Shown: in pieces, positions 7,555-15,782 of the stretch
How positions within the stretch are numbered: position 1 is the first letter of the stretch
How the letters are laid out: each line of letters starts with the position of its first letter
From: VGCC01 sp044375955
GTDB lineage: Bacteria > Actinomycetota > Actinomycetes > S36-B12
DNA length: 26,212 nucleotides
Assembly (NCBI GenBank): GCA_044375955.1
Contig: JBILLS010000029.1
Span: forward strand, 1 to 26,212
Reading direction: 5' to 3'
Position numbers and translations under genes: made by a program
Notes under the pieces: generated by a model
Told to the model about the DNA's origin: nothing
What the model saw: the letters and a program-made list of their open reading frames with translations, nothing else
Databases searched by the model: none

Positions 7555-8321
7555 TGGCGGTGCCGGCGCGAGAACCCGAGAACCCTCACGAGTCGGTGCC
7601 TGATTCTGCGAGTGTCGAGCAGTCGCGCGGTGGCAAGCACGCAGCGGTGGCGAAGGAGCGGTCCCGTGGTTGGCGCGCCGTCCGTGAATTCGTGGTCATC
7701 ATCGTGATCGCGCTGGGGCTCTCGGCCGTGGTGCGCGCCTTCGTGGTCCAGGCCTTCTATGTGCCCAGCGCATCCATGGAGGAGACGCTGCTCGTCAACG
7801 ACCGGATCATCGCCTCACGCGTCACCACCGAACTGGCGGGAGTCTCACGTGGGGAGATCGTGGTTTTCAAGGATCCGTCCACCTGGTTGCCCGAGCCACC
7901 ACCACCCCCGGGGGGTCCCCTGGGCTGGGTTCAGCAGGCATTGACTTTCGTTGGCGTTCTGCCCAGCGATTCTGGGAAGGACCTCGTCAAGCGTGTGATC
8001 GGCGTCGGGGGCGACCGCGTCGCATGCTGCGATGCCGAAGGTCGTATCGTCGTCAACGGTGTCCCCTTGGACGAGGACTACATCATCGGCCCGACAGATC
8101 AGGTCCTCTTCGACGTCACGGTCCCTCAAGATTCGGTCTTCGTGCTAGGCGATAACCGGGGTGACTCCCGGGATTCCCGCTTCCATCTCGATGAAGACTT
8201 CGGGGCCGTACCCGTCGATAATGTCGTCGGCCGCGTGGTCGTCGTGATGTGGCCATTCGATCGCCTTGGTATCGAATCGATTCCGAGTATTTTCGGTAAT
8301 CCGGCACTTGACATGCAGTGA
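7554..8321 (+). CDS. lepB: Type I signal peptidase (second copy)
   Basis: Second membrane signal peptidase, 255 residues from ATG 7554, which overlaps the stop of the first copy. An upstream in-frame start at 7494 would lie inside the first lepB and is rejected. It has a longer charged cytoplasmic N-terminus (1-43), a membrane segment (about 44-62), catalytic Ser74 in PSASME, Lys146 in DLVKRVIGVGGD, and GDNRGDSRDSRFH. A proline run (114-119) sits in the insertion between boxes. The two copies share the CCDAxGR motif but differ in N-termini and insertions, so they may prefer different substrates. Tandem signal peptidases at this locus are common in actinobacteria. Confidence 0.93.
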   Translation: MAVPAREPENPHESVPDSASVEQSRGGKHAAVAKERSRGWRAVREFVVIIVIALGLSAVVRAFVVQAFYVPSASMEETLLVNDRIIASRVTTELAGVSRGEIVVFKDPSTWLPEPPPPPGGPLGWVQQALTFVGVLPSDSGKDLVKRVIGVGGDRVACCDAEGRIVVNGVPLDEDYIIGPTDQVLFDVTVPQDSVFVLGDNRGDSRDSRFHLDEDFGAVPVDNVVGRVVVVMWPFDRLGIESIPSIFGNPALDMQ

Positions 8322-8977
8322 TGGCCGCTCCGACCCTGCGTCTCGAGCGACGCGTCCTGCGGGAGGGTGCACGGCACGTCGCGTGCGTGGATGAGGTGGG
8401 TCGTGGGGCCATCGCGGGTCCGGTTGCCGTCGGTGTCGTGCTCGTCTCGAGGGAGAGTGGGCGACCCCCGTCGGGAATCCGGGACAGCAAGCTCCTGACC
8501 CCGGCGAGTCGGGAGCGGCTGCGACCTCGCATCGAGGCATGGGCAGCCGATGTCGCCGTAGGTCATGCGACGCCACTCGAGATCGATCGCGACGGAATCG
8601 TGACGGCGATGCGTCTTGCCACCATGCGCGCACTCGAGGAACTCGACTGTGTGCCTGATGCAATCCTGTTAGACGGATCCCATGATTACCTCAGCCCACG
8701 CGGACAGGGAACCCTGTTCGGGGAGGCGGAGAACCACGACCTGCCGCCCGTGACGTTGATCGTCCGTGGAGATCAGCGCTGTGTAGGAGTAGCGGCCGCG
8801 AGCATCATGGCCAAGTGCATGCGTGATGACACCATGCGCCAGTTGGCGCTCGCGCACCCGGCGTACGAATGGGATCAGAACAAGGGGTACGGGACGCGAA
8901 GTCATCTGGAGGCCATCGGGATCCATGGACTGACCACGCACCATCGAAGGAGTTGGCGCATCGAGGTGCCCACGTGA
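8321..8977 (+). CDS. rnhB: Ribonuclease HII
   Basis: Cuts RNA in RNA/DNA hybrids and starts removal of misincorporated ribonucleotides. 218 residues from ATG 8321, which shares a base with the lepB stop; a GTG three bases earlier is an alternative. Catalytic acids: Asp24-Glu25 in VDEVGRGAIAGP, the Asp of ILLDGSHDYL, and the Asp in SIMAKCMRDDTM. The C-terminal RNase HII motif NKGYGTRSH is present, with HRRSW near the end. It follows lepB as usual in the phylum. The small DUF2469-type gene often found between rnhB and yraN is not present in the 75-base gap. Confidence 0.95.
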   Translation: MAAPTLRLERRVLREGARHVACVDEVGRGAIAGPVAVGVVLVSRESGRPPSGIRDSKLLTPASRERLRPRIEAWAADVAVGHATPLEIDRDGIVTAMRLATMRALEELDCVPDAILLDGSHDYLSPRGQGTLFGEAENHDLPPVTLIVRGDQRCVGVAAASIMAKCMRDDTMRQLALAHPAYEWDQNKGYGTRSHLEAIGIHGLTTHHRRSWRIEVPT

Positions 8978-9052
8978 TCGATCCACAGGCGGCTATCCCC
9001 AGCACCGCGTAAAGGCCTTGCCTACCCCTGCACCCCACAGGACAGTCGGGGG

Positions 9053-9433
9053 GTGGCAGATGCATCCGACCCCGTGTCGATGGCGCCGAAGGATGCCCTC
9101 GGCGCCTACGGCGAGGGCCTCGCCGCGGACTTTCTCCGAGGTCAGGGCATGGTCATCCTCCATCGCAATTGGCGGTGCGATGCCGGTGAACTGGATGTGG
9201 TCGCGCGCGATGGTGATGCGTTGGTCATCTGCGAGGTCAAGACCCGGCGCTCAATCTCTCACGGGACGCCACTCGAAGCTGTGGGCCGTCGCAAGATGGG
9301 AAAGCTGCGCCATTTGGCACTTCGGTACGTAAGCGAGCAGCGCATCGGTCCGCGAGTAATCCGCTTCGACGTTGTCGGGATCATCCAGCCCTGGGATGGT
9401 CCACCCATCGTCCAACACGTCCGGAACGTGTGA
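9053..9433 (+). CDS. yraN: YraN/UPF0102 family putative endonuclease
   Basis: A 126-residue member of UPF0102, a small restriction-endonuclease-like fold next to dprA/comM in many genomes. The diagnostic core is GAYGEGLAADFL, RNWRCDAGELDVVARDG and VICEVKTRRS, which contains the Glu-Asp and E-V-K residues of a PD-(D/E)XK site. The function is not established; Holliday-junction or recombination roles have been suggested for the family. The GTG at 9053 is chosen because AGGAC lies at 9039-9043; an ATG at 9080 would give a shorter protein without an obvious ribosome binding site. CACCCC (9031-9036) can pair with GGGGTG (9050-9055) over the start. Confidence 0.88.
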   Translation: MADASDPVSMAPKDALGAYGEGLAADFLRGQGMVILHRNWRCDAGELDVVARDGDALVICEVKTRRSISHGTPLEAVGRRKMGKLRHLALRYVSEQRIGPRVIRFDVVGIIQPWDGPPIVQHVRNV

Positions 9434-9434
9434 C

Positions 9435-10943
9435 ATGGGCCTCGCGCGATCGTGCGGTGCTGTTCTCGACGGCGTGCGAGGCGTACCGATCGACATCGAG
9501 GTCCATGTGGGTCCCGGCCTACCCTCGGTGGGGATCGTCGGCCTCCCGGGTGCGTCGGTAAACGAGGCTCGCTGGCGGATCCGCAGCGCGATCCAGAACT
9601 CGGGCCATTCGTGGCCCGATACCCGCGTCACGGTCAGCCTGGCGCCCTCCGAACTCCCCAAACACGGCGCGGGACTCGACCTACCGATGGCCGTCGCCAT
9701 CCTCGCCGCCGCGGGTCGGATCGAGATCGACGGCCTTGGGCATGTGGGCCTCATCGGAGAGCTCGCCCTCGACGGGGGAATCCGACCCGTACGTGGCGCA
9801 CTTGCACTCGCCCTGAGCCTGGGTGAGCGCGGGTGTCGCAGTGTGATCGTGCCTCGCCGAAACTCGGCCGAGTGCGGAGTGCTCCCGGGCCTGGTGGTCT
9901 ACGCCGTGGATTCGCTGTCCGACACGCTGAACACACTCGCGGGGGAGGGCGTGCCGATGCGCGCTCCCATCGAGTCGGTCACCGAGCCCCGTGACCACCT
10001 CGACCTCGGGGATGTGAAGGGTCAGTCGCATGCGCGATGGGCACTGGAGGTGGCCGCCGCCGGAGGTCATCACCTCCTGCTGACCGGGAACCCCGGAGTC
10101 GGCAAGACGATGTTGGCCGAGCGGCTCCCCGGACTTCTACCGGACTTGGACGACGACGCATCGCGTGAGGTCACGGCGATCCATTCGGTCGCCGGGCTGA
10201 CCCACGACCGGCTGGTTCGCCGGCCACCGTTCCAGGCTCCGCACTGCAGTGCATCCTCAGCTGCAGTTCTCGGCTCGGTGCGTCGCTCCGGGGTGGTTCC
10301 GGGGGCCGTCACATTGGCGCATCGCGGCGTCCTCTTCTTGGACGAGGCCCCCGAGTTCCATCGCGACGTCATTGAGGGATTGCGTCAACCGATGGAATCC
10401 CGCACCATCGCTATCCATCGAGCCGGCTGGCTGGGCTCCCTTCCGGCGGATGTTCAGATGGTTCTCGCGGCGAACCCGTGTCCCTGCGGCCACTACAACG
10501 AATCCGCCAAGGAGCGGTGCACATGCAAGCCCGACAGGATCCGCACCTACCAGTACCGGATCTCCGGGCCCGTGCGCAGTCGGCTGGACATCGGGGTGAA
10601 TATGTCCGGTGTCGAGGCATCGTCGCTCGGCTCGGAGGGATCGCACGAAGTACGCGATCGAGTGATCGAGGCGCGCCACCGCGCGGCTCACCGCTTGGCC
10701 GGATACGGCATCACCCTGAACTGTCGTGTCCCGGTCAGTGTCCTGACGCGCGAACTCGCCGTCCATGCTGCGGCCGACGACATCATGGGTGATCTCGCGG
10801 CTCGAGGGTTGCGCGGACTTCATCGGTCCCTACGCGTGGCGTGGACTATCGCCGATCTTCGTGCCCATGACCGACCTACGCGCGATGATCTCCGGGAAGC
10901 CGTCGACCTCTACCGCGCAGCCCAGCACGTGGGGACCATGTGA
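9435..10943 (+). CDS. comM: ComM/YifB AAA+ helicase (Mg-chelatase family)
   Basis: Hexameric AAA+ protein that in transformable bacteria drives branch migration during DNA uptake recombination. 502 residues from ATG 9435, one base after yraN; an in-frame start at 9372 lies in yraN and is rejected. Visible parts: an N-terminal Lon-like domain (GLPSVGIVGLPGASVNEA), Walker A GNPGVGKT (218-225), Walker B LFLDEAPEF with Asp303-Glu304, a Cys cluster CPCGHYNE plus CTC, and the C-terminal ChlI domain with an arginine-rich sensor RSRLDI. Its TGA overlaps the GTG of dprA by four bases, so both DNA-processing proteins are made together. Confidence 0.94.
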   Translation: MGLARSCGAVLDGVRGVPIDIEVHVGPGLPSVGIVGLPGASVNEARWRIRSAIQNSGHSWPDTRVTVSLAPSELPKHGAGLDLPMAVAILAAAGRIEIDGLGHVGLIGELALDGGIRPVRGALALALSLGERGCRSVIVPRRNSAECGVLPGLVVYAVDSLSDTLNTLAGEGVPMRAPIESVTEPRDHLDLGDVKGQSHARWALEVAAAGGHHLLLTGNPGVGKTMLAERLPGLLPDLDDDASREVTAIHSVAGLTHDRLVRRPPFQAPHCSASSAAVLGSVRRSGVVPGAVTLAHRGVLFLDEAPEFHRDVIEGLRQPMESRTIAIHRAGWLGSLPADVQMVLAANPCPCGHYNESAKERCTCKPDRIRTYQYRISGPVRSRLDIGVNMSGVEASSLGSEGSHEVRDRVIEARHRAAHRLAGYGITLNCRVPVSVLTRELAVHAAADDIMGDLAARGLRGLHRSLRVAWTIADLRAHDRPTRDDLREAVDLYRAAQHVGTM

Positions 10944-12043
10944 GGGACGCCGACATCGACCACTGGTGCGCGGACGAACGCCGTGCCCGCTTCGCGTTGG
11001 CGCACGTGTGTGATCCTGCCGACGCGATCATCGACGGACACTGCTCCAGGCGTGGTGCCGGTGCGACCCTGGCCCGCTTATTGGCGGGGGCGATTGCGCA
11101 CCGTGATCGGGAGGTGTACGCCCTGCGCTGGGCGCGCTGTCACCTCGAGTCGGAGTTGTCCCGAGCCCAGGAGCGTGGTGTGCGCTGGCTGGTCCGCGGC
11201 GACCCCGAGTGGCCAGCGGGGCTCGACCAGGTGGGCGTGCTCGCCCCGCATGTCATCTGGGTACGTGGTCAATCCGGGCTATCCCGGATATGCGACCTCT
11301 CGCTTGCCCTGGTGGGTGCACGCGCCTGCACGCACTACGGAGCGGACGTGGCGCGCTCGTGGGCCGCGGAGCTTGCGGCCTCGGGGGTCACCGTCATCTC
11401 GGGCGGAGCATTCGGGATTGACGCGGCTGCGCACCGGGGAGCACTGGCGACGGGTAGAACCGTCCTCATCACCGCCGGAGGAGTCGACGTGCCCTACCCG
11501 CGGGCTCACGTCGGACTGTTCGATGCGGTGATGGAGCGTGGATGTGTCGTGTCGGAGAGCCCCCTCGGATCCGCGGTACGCCGCGCTCGGTTCCTCACCC
11601 GGAATCGGTTGATCGCAGCCGCCGCCCGAGGAACGCTGATCGTCGAGGCCGCCCAGAGATCCGGTTCGCTGAGTACTGCCCGTCACGCGGCTGAGCTGGG
11701 TCGTCCGGTGTTGGCTGTGCCCGGGCCGGTCACCTCGGCACTGTCCAACGGATGTCACCGACTCATCGTCGATCGTCGCGCGGAATTGGTGACCAGTGCG
11801 CGCGACGTCCTGTCACTACTCGTTGCCACGGACGAGCCGCGTACACAGGAGCCTTGGTCACGCCTATCCGAGGCGCAGAGAGCCCTCCTTGATGCCCTCC
11901 CGCAATCCCGAGGTGCGACCGTGGACGACCTCATGGTCACGAGTGGCCTGACGCGTGCCCAGGTGGAACGCACTATCCAAGAACTCACCAACATGGCCCG
12001 GCTTTTCGTGGACGAGGGTGGCCGGTCACGGCGATCGGGGTGA
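10940..12043 (+). CDS. dprA: DNA-processing protein DprA
   Basis: Binds single-stranded DNA and loads RecA during transformation; also widespread in species not known to be competent. GTG start in the ATGTGA overlap with comM, 367 residues. The Rossmann domain contains LALVGARACTHYG (from about 122), SGGAFGIDAAAHRGAL, GGVDVPYPRAH, the RFLTRNRLIA motif and AVPGPVTSALSNGCH. A winged-helix domain follows at about 305-360. The gene ends on the + strand at 12043 and overlaps the convergent M23 gene by 18 bases. comM plus dprA shows retained DNA-processing genes but is not proof of competence. Confidence 0.94.
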   Translation: MRDADIDHWCADERRARFALAHVCDPADAIIDGHCSRRGAGATLARLLAGAIAHRDREVYALRWARCHLESELSRAQERGVRWLVRGDPEWPAGLDQVGVLAPHVIWVRGQSGLSRICDLSLALVGARACTHYGADVARSWAAELAASGVTVISGGAFGIDAAAHRGALATGRTVLITAGGVDVPYPRAHVGLFDAVMERGCVVSESPLGSAVRRARFLTRNRLIAAAARGTLIVEAAQRSGSLSTARHAAELGRPVLAVPGPVTSALSNGCHRLIVDRRAELVTSARDVLSLLVATDEPRTQEPWSRLSEAQRALLDALPQSRGATVDDLMVTSGLTRAQVERTIQELTNMARLFVDEGGRSRRSG

Positions 12044-12451
12044 CTTGAGGATGGTGCGTGCCCGCAGGAACTCGAGTGGATCCACGTACACCCCGTCCAT
12101 CCGGATACCCAGATGAAGGCAGGTGCAGTGTCCGTGGCGGCGACCGAGATGACCGATGACCTCCCCGGGTGCCACGTGCGAGCCCGGGGAGACGATGGCG
12201 TGGACCGGCTGGTACGTGGACGTGACCGACCCCGTCCGGATACTCACGGTGGCGACTCCGGCGACCGCTCCGGCGAAACTGACGGTGCCCGCGTGGGCGG
12301 CGCGCACCGCCGAACCGGGACCCGCCTGGATGTCGACCCCCCGATGCCCCTGTCCATATGCGTGCGACGGGGCCTGGAAGGGCGTCACCACCGGGCCGGC
12401 CACCGGCCAGACCCAGGCGAGGGCGGTCAGGAGGGCGGCGATGGCGGGCAT
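12026..12451 (-). CDS. M23/LytM-like peptidase domain protein, probably exported, degenerate active site
   Basis: 141 residues from ATG 12451. A hydrophobic N-terminus (3-18) suggests export. The M23 fold is recognised by GHRGVDIQAG (His36 and Asp40 in ligand positions), AHAGTVSFAGAVAG, PGEVIGHLG and a C-terminal LHLGIRMDGVYVDPLEFL. The usual HxH motif is C111-L112-H113, so the catalytic His is replaced by Cys, and the strand that normally carries a His after Tyr reads YQPV (80-83). This pattern resembles actinobacterial M23 relatives next to rpsB. It may be a regulator of wall hydrolases or use Cys as a ligand. The frame is open to 12598, so a longer form is possible, but it would run through the rpsB promoter area; neither start has a clear ribosome binding site. 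Confidence 0.8.
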   Translation of the reverse strand: MPAIAALLTALAWVWPVAGPVVTPFQAPSHAYGQGHRGVDIQAGPGSAVRAAHAGTVSFAGAVAGVATVSIRTGSVTSTYQPVHAIVSPGSHVAPGEVIGHLGRRHGHCTCLHLGIRMDGVYVDPLEFLRARTILKSPRSP

Positions 12452-12547
12452 GGGAGAACGGTGCCCCGAGCGAGCCCCCTGCGCACCGGCCTGGGACCAC
12501 GAGCCTCCGGGCGCACGCCCTGTGGAGGATGCCGGGGCGGGACGCCG

Positions 12548-12553
12548 TAGACT
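12548..12553 (+). promoter_or_regulatory. Candidate -10 element of the rpsB promoter
   Basis: TAGACT matches the TAnnnT form of a -10 box and resembles the CAGACT before rpsP and rplS. It lies 187 bases before the rpsB ATG, upstream of the structured leader. A convincing -35 is not visible. It is inside a 288-base gap between divergent genes where a promoter must exist. Confidence 0.3.
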
Positions 12554-12610
12554 CGGGTGGCCCCTCCGGGGGTGCACCACACATTTCGCGTGGCCCATGC
12601 CAATAGGCCT

Positions 12611-12681
12611 GTCCGCCCCTGCGGTCCTCTTCGGAGGTGCGGGCGGCAGGGGCCACCAGGGATCGTCCCGCCGGGACGATC
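12611..12681 (+). promoter_or_regulatory. Structured leader of rpsB mRNA
   Basis: Two strong structures precede rpsB. First, GCCCCTGC (12615-12622) is perfectly complementary to GCAGGGGC (12646-12653), and encloses CCTC-TTCG-GAGG (12626-12637), a hairpin with the very stable UUCG loop. Second, a palindrome at 12661-12681 has 10-bp arms (GATCGTCCCG and CGGGACGATC) around one central C. No T run follows, so simple intrinsic termination is unlikely. S2 is autoregulated through its leader in several bacteria, so a feedback site for S2 is plausible; an alternative is a protein operator at the palindrome. The remaining gap, 12682-12727, shows nothing clear. Confidence 0.5.
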
Positions 12682-12739
12682 GTCAACCGTCGCCCCACCA
12701 CGGTGGAGCCACACGGGCGCGAGCCCGAAGGAGTTCGTC

Positions 12740-13543
12740 ATGGCTGTCGTCACCATGCGCCAGTTGCTCGAGAGCGGTGTCCACTTCGGTCACCAGACGC
12801 GGCGCTGGAATCCGAAGATGAAGCGTTTCATCTTCACCGAACGTAATGGCATCTACATCATCGATCTGCAGCAATCGCTGTCCTACATCGATCGTGCCTA
12901 CGAATACGTCAAGGAGACCGTCGCCCACGGCGGAACCATCATGTTCGTGGGAACCAAGAAGCAGGGCCAGGAGGCCATCGCCGAGCAGGCGGCTCGCGTG
13001 GGGATGCCCTACGTCAACCAGCGCTGGCTCGGTGGCCTGCTCACCAACTTCAGTACTGTCCACAAGCGTCTCCAGCGCCTCAAGGAACTCGAGGAGATCA
13101 ACTTCGACGATGTGTCCGGGTCCGGGATGACCAAGAAGGAACTGCTGATGATGCGGCGCGAGAAGGAGAAGCTCGAGCGCACCTTGGGCGGTATCCGCGA
13201 CATGGCGAAGATCCCGTCTGCGATCTGGGTCGTCGACACCAAGAAGGAGCACATCGCGGTCGGAGAAGCGCGCAAATTGGGTATCCCCGTCATTGCGGTG
13301 CTCGACACGAACTGCGACCCGGACGAGGTCGATTTCCCGATACCGGGCAACGACGATGCCATCCGCTCGGTCGCCTTGCTGACGCGGGTGATCGCGGATG
13401 CCGTGGCCGAGGGTCTCATCGCGCGCGCCGGGGTGGCTGCATCCTCGGGGACAGTAGCCGAGGAGCCTCTCGCTGAGTGGGAGCGCGAGTTGCTCACTGG
13501 GAGTGCCGCCACGGAATCCACGGACGAGACCACCCAGGAATAG
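12740..13543 (+). CDS. rpsB: 30S ribosomal protein uS2
   Basis: 267 residues from ATG 12740, preceded by AAGGAG at 12728-12733. Upstream in-frame codons back to 12557 are leader. Family motifs are clear: LLESGVHFGHQTRRWNPKM, the IIDLQQS segment, FVGTKKQGQEAI, YVNQRWLGGLLTNF, and LGIPVIAVLDTNCDPDEVDFPIPGND in shortened view. The C-terminal tail (about 230-267) is acidic and Ser/Thr-rich, common in actinobacteria. It heads the rpsB-tsf-pyrH-frr-cdsA-rlmN block; tsf starts 44 bases later. Confidence 0.98.
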   Translation: MAVVTMRQLLESGVHFGHQTRRWNPKMKRFIFTERNGIYIIDLQQSLSYIDRAYEYVKETVAHGGTIMFVGTKKQGQEAIAEQAARVGMPYVNQRWLGGLLTNFSTVHKRLQRLKELEEINFDDVSGSGMTKKELLMMRREKEKLERTLGGIRDMAKIPSAIWVVDTKKEHIAVGEARKLGIPVIAVLDTNCDPDEVDFPIPGNDDAIRSVALLTRVIADAVAEGLIARAGVAASSGTVAEEPLAEWERELLTGSAATESTDETTQE

Positions 13544-13587
13544 TCCTCACATCATGGGCGCCTCGCGCCCGAGCGGAAAGGTTGGAC

Positions 13588-14406
13588 ATGACGACGATCA
13601 GCGCGGCTGACGTGAAGCGCCTGCGTGACATCACCTCTGCGGGGATGATGGAGTGCAAGAAGGCCCTCGAGGAGAGCGGCGGTGATTTCGACAAGGCCGT
13701 GGAGATCCTCCGTATCTCCGGTGCGGCGAAGGCTGCCAAGCGCGGTGCCGAGCGCACGGCATCGAACGGCCTCGTCGCGGCGGAGGACAACGCCCTGATC
13801 GAGTTGCTCTGCGAGACCGATTTCGTCGCCAAGAGCGAGGACTTCCAGGCCCTCGCGGGCGCGATCGCATCGGCCGCCAGCGCTCACCAGGTGGGCGACC
13901 GCGAGCAACTCCTCGCGGTGAGTCTGCCGAGCGGCCGGACGGTCACCGAGTCCATCGCGGACCTGGCCGGCGTCATCGGTGAAAAGCTCGAACTTGGGCG
14001 GGTCGCTGTCGTGTCCGCGCCGGCGACCGTGTATCTCCACCGTCGCGCCTCGGACCTTCCACCGCAGGTGGGGGTCCTCGTCTCCTACACGGGTGACGAA
14101 GAGGTCGCTCGCGGTGCAGCGATGCAGATCGCAGCGATGCGACCGCACTACCTGACCCGCGATCAGGTTCCGGCCGAGACCGTGGAGAACGAGCGTCGGA
14201 TCGCCGAGGCCACCGCGAAGGAAGAGGGTAAGCCGGAAGCAGCGCTGCCTAAGATCGTGGAGGGCCGGGTGAACTCGTTCTTCCGGGACACGGTTCTCCT
14301 CGAGCAGGTGAGTGTCGTGGACAACAAGAAGACCGTCGCCCAGGTCCTCGCCGACTCTGGGACCGATGTAACAGCGTTCGCCCGCTTCGAACCCGGACAG
14401 GCCTGA
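13588..14406 (+). CDS. tsf: Elongation factor Ts
   Basis: Nucleotide-exchange factor for EF-Tu. 272 residues from ATG 13588, with GGAAAGG at 13575-13581 as ribosome binding site; the longer in-frame extension overlaps rpsB and is rejected. The N-terminal UBA-like segment reads LRDITSAGMMECKKALEE, followed by the EF-Tu contact motif ETDFVAKSEDF (around residue 78). The two core subdomains run to the C-terminal KKTVAQVL motif. It is linked to rpsB as in nearly all bacteria. Confidence 0.97.
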   Translation: MTTISAADVKRLRDITSAGMMECKKALEESGGDFDKAVEILRISGAAKAAKRGAERTASNGLVAAEDNALIELLCETDFVAKSEDFQALAGAIASAASAHQVGDREQLLAVSLPSGRTVTESIADLAGVIGEKLELGRVAVVSAPATVYLHRRASDLPPQVGVLVSYTGDEEVARGAAMQIAAMRPHYLTRDQVPAETVENERRIAEATAKEEGKPEAALPKIVEGRVNSFFRDTVLLEQVSVVDNKKTVAQVLADSGTDVTAFARFEPGQA

Positions 14407-14418
14407 GCGGGAGGGGCA

Positions 14419-15201
14419 ATGGGTTCAGGGTCGATTCAGCCGACGCTCGAGGGCACCATCGATACCTGGCCTGGTGCCCCGGAAGGTGGTTGGAAGCGGG
14501 TCCTGCTCAAACTCAGCGGTGAGGCCTTCGCCGGTGGAGGGGGACTCGGGGTCGATCCGGATGTTGTGGCCTCCATCGCCCGTCAGATAGCCGCGGTGGT
14601 CCACTCGGGTGCGCAGGTGGCGGTGGTCATCGGCGGAGGGAATTACTTCCGGGGAGCCCAACTCTCCGACCGTGGCATGGATCGTGCGCGAGCGGACTAC
14701 ATGGGAATGCTCGGGACGGTGATGAACTGCCTCGCGCTTCAGGATTTCTGCGAGAAGGCGGGTATCGAGACCCGAGTCCAGACCGCCATCGCCATGGGCC
14801 AGGTCGCCGAGCCGTACATCCCGCGGCGAGCGATCCGCCACCTCGAGAAGGGGCGCGTGGTGATCTTCGGCGCCGGGCTGGGGCAGCCCTACTTCTCCAC
14901 GGACACGACGGCCGCCCAGCGCGCCCTGGAGGTCGGGGCCGAAGTGGTCCTCATGGCCAAGGGAGTGGACGGCGTGTATGACGCCGATCCTCGAACCCAC
15001 GCCGACGCCCAACGCTTCGACGTCCTCACCCCGGCCGAGGTGCTCCAGCGGAACTTGAAAGTCGCGGATGCGACCGCCATCTCGCTTTGTCAGGACAACG
15101 GCCTGCCCATCGTTGTTTTCAACCTGCTCGTGGAAGGGAACATCGCGCGCGCGGTGCGAGGAGAACGCATCGGAACGCTAATCTCCCAATCGGGGTCGTG
15201 A
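14419..15201 (+). CDS. pyrH: Uridylate kinase (UMP kinase)
   Basis: Phosphorylates UMP to UDP; hexameric amino acid kinase fold, usually activated by GTP and inhibited by UTP. 260 residues. A 26-residue non-conserved N-terminal extension precedes the family start WKRVLLKLSGEA. Other motifs: VVIGGGNYFRG, RADYMGMLGTVMN, the phosphate-binding FSTDTTAAQRA, and AKGVDGVYDADPR. GGGAGGGG at 14409-14416 just upstream supports the ATG at 14419, so the extension is probably real. The frr gene starts 13 bases after its stop. Confidence 0.96.
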   Translation: MGSGSIQPTLEGTIDTWPGAPEGGWKRVLLKLSGEAFAGGGGLGVDPDVVASIARQIAAVVHSGAQVAVVIGGGNYFRGAQLSDRGMDRARADYMGMLGTVMNCLALQDFCEKAGIETRVQTAIAMGQVAEPYIPRRAIRHLEKGRVVIFGAGLGQPYFSTDTTAAQRALEVGAEVVLMAKGVDGVYDADPRTHADAQRFDVLTPAEVLQRNLKVADATAISLCQDNGLPIVVFNLLVEGNIARAVRGERIGTLISQSGS

Positions 15202-15214
15202 AGGAGTACATCTG

Positions 15215-15781
15215 ATGAGCGAAGAGATCGATCTGACGCTGCTCGAGGCAGCGGAGAAGATGGACAAGGCGATCGAGGTCGCCCGTGAGGATTTCGCGAC
15301 TATCCGCACGGGGCGCGCGAACCCGGCCATGTTCAGCAAGATCCTCGTCGACTACTACGGAACCCCCACTCCGATCAATCAACTCGCCTCGTTTCAGACG
15401 CCCGAGGCGCGGATGATCATCATCACTCCCTACGACAAGGGCGCCACGTCGGGAATCGAGAAGGCCCTGCGGGAGAGTGATCTCGGAATCAACCCAACCA
15501 CCGATGGCGCCATCATTCGGGTCGTTCTGCCTCAGCTGACCGAAGAGCGACGCAAGGAGTACATCAAGGTCGCGCGAACCAAGGCGGAGGATTCCCGAAT
15601 CTCCATCCGCAACATCCGCCGTCACGCCAAGGACACCTTGGACCGGCTGCAGAAGGACGGCGACGCGGGTGAGGACGACGTCCGGCGTGCCGAGAAGGCA
15701 CTGGATGACCTGACGCACAAGCATGTCGAGCACGTCGACGAAATCTTGAAGCACAAAGAAGCAGAACTGCTCGAGGTCTGA
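15215..15781 (+). CDS. frr: Ribosome recycling factor
   Basis: Splits post-termination ribosomes with EF-G. 188 residues, near the standard length. AAGGAG at 15201-15206 precedes ATG 15215. Conserved motifs: IRTGRANPAMF, YYGTPTPINQLA, ITPYDK, SDLGINPTTDG, VVLPQLTEERRKEY and VRRAEKALDDLTHKH. The gene ends one base before the GTG of cdsA. Confidence 0.97.
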   Translation: MSEEIDLTLLEAAEKMDKAIEVAREDFATIRTGRANPAMFSKILVDYYGTPTPINQLASFQTPEARMIIITPYDKGATSGIEKALRESDLGINPTTDGAIIRVVLPQLTEERRKEYIKVARTKAEDSRISIRNIRRHAKDTLDRLQKDGDAGEDDVRRAEKALDDLTHKHVEHVDEILKHKEAELLEV

Positions 15782-15782
15782 C

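Noticed and set aside
6889..8321. Two lepB genes as an assembly duplication
   Set aside because: The proteins differ in length, N-termini and insertions and share only family motifs; tandem signal peptidases here are normal for the phylum.
9435..12043. comM plus dprA as a natural competence locus
   Set aside because: Both genes are widespread housekeeping neighbours in actinobacteria; no comEA/comEC or pilus genes are in the window, so competence is not supported.
12452..12598. Longer form of the M23 protein starting at 12598
   Set aside because: It would place 49 non-conserved residues over the likely rpsB promoter and gives no better ribosome binding site; kept only as an alternative.
12661..12681. 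Intrinsic terminator before rpsB
   Set aside because: A strong palindrome but no T run on either strand, and termination there would cut off rpsB; leader or operator is more likely.
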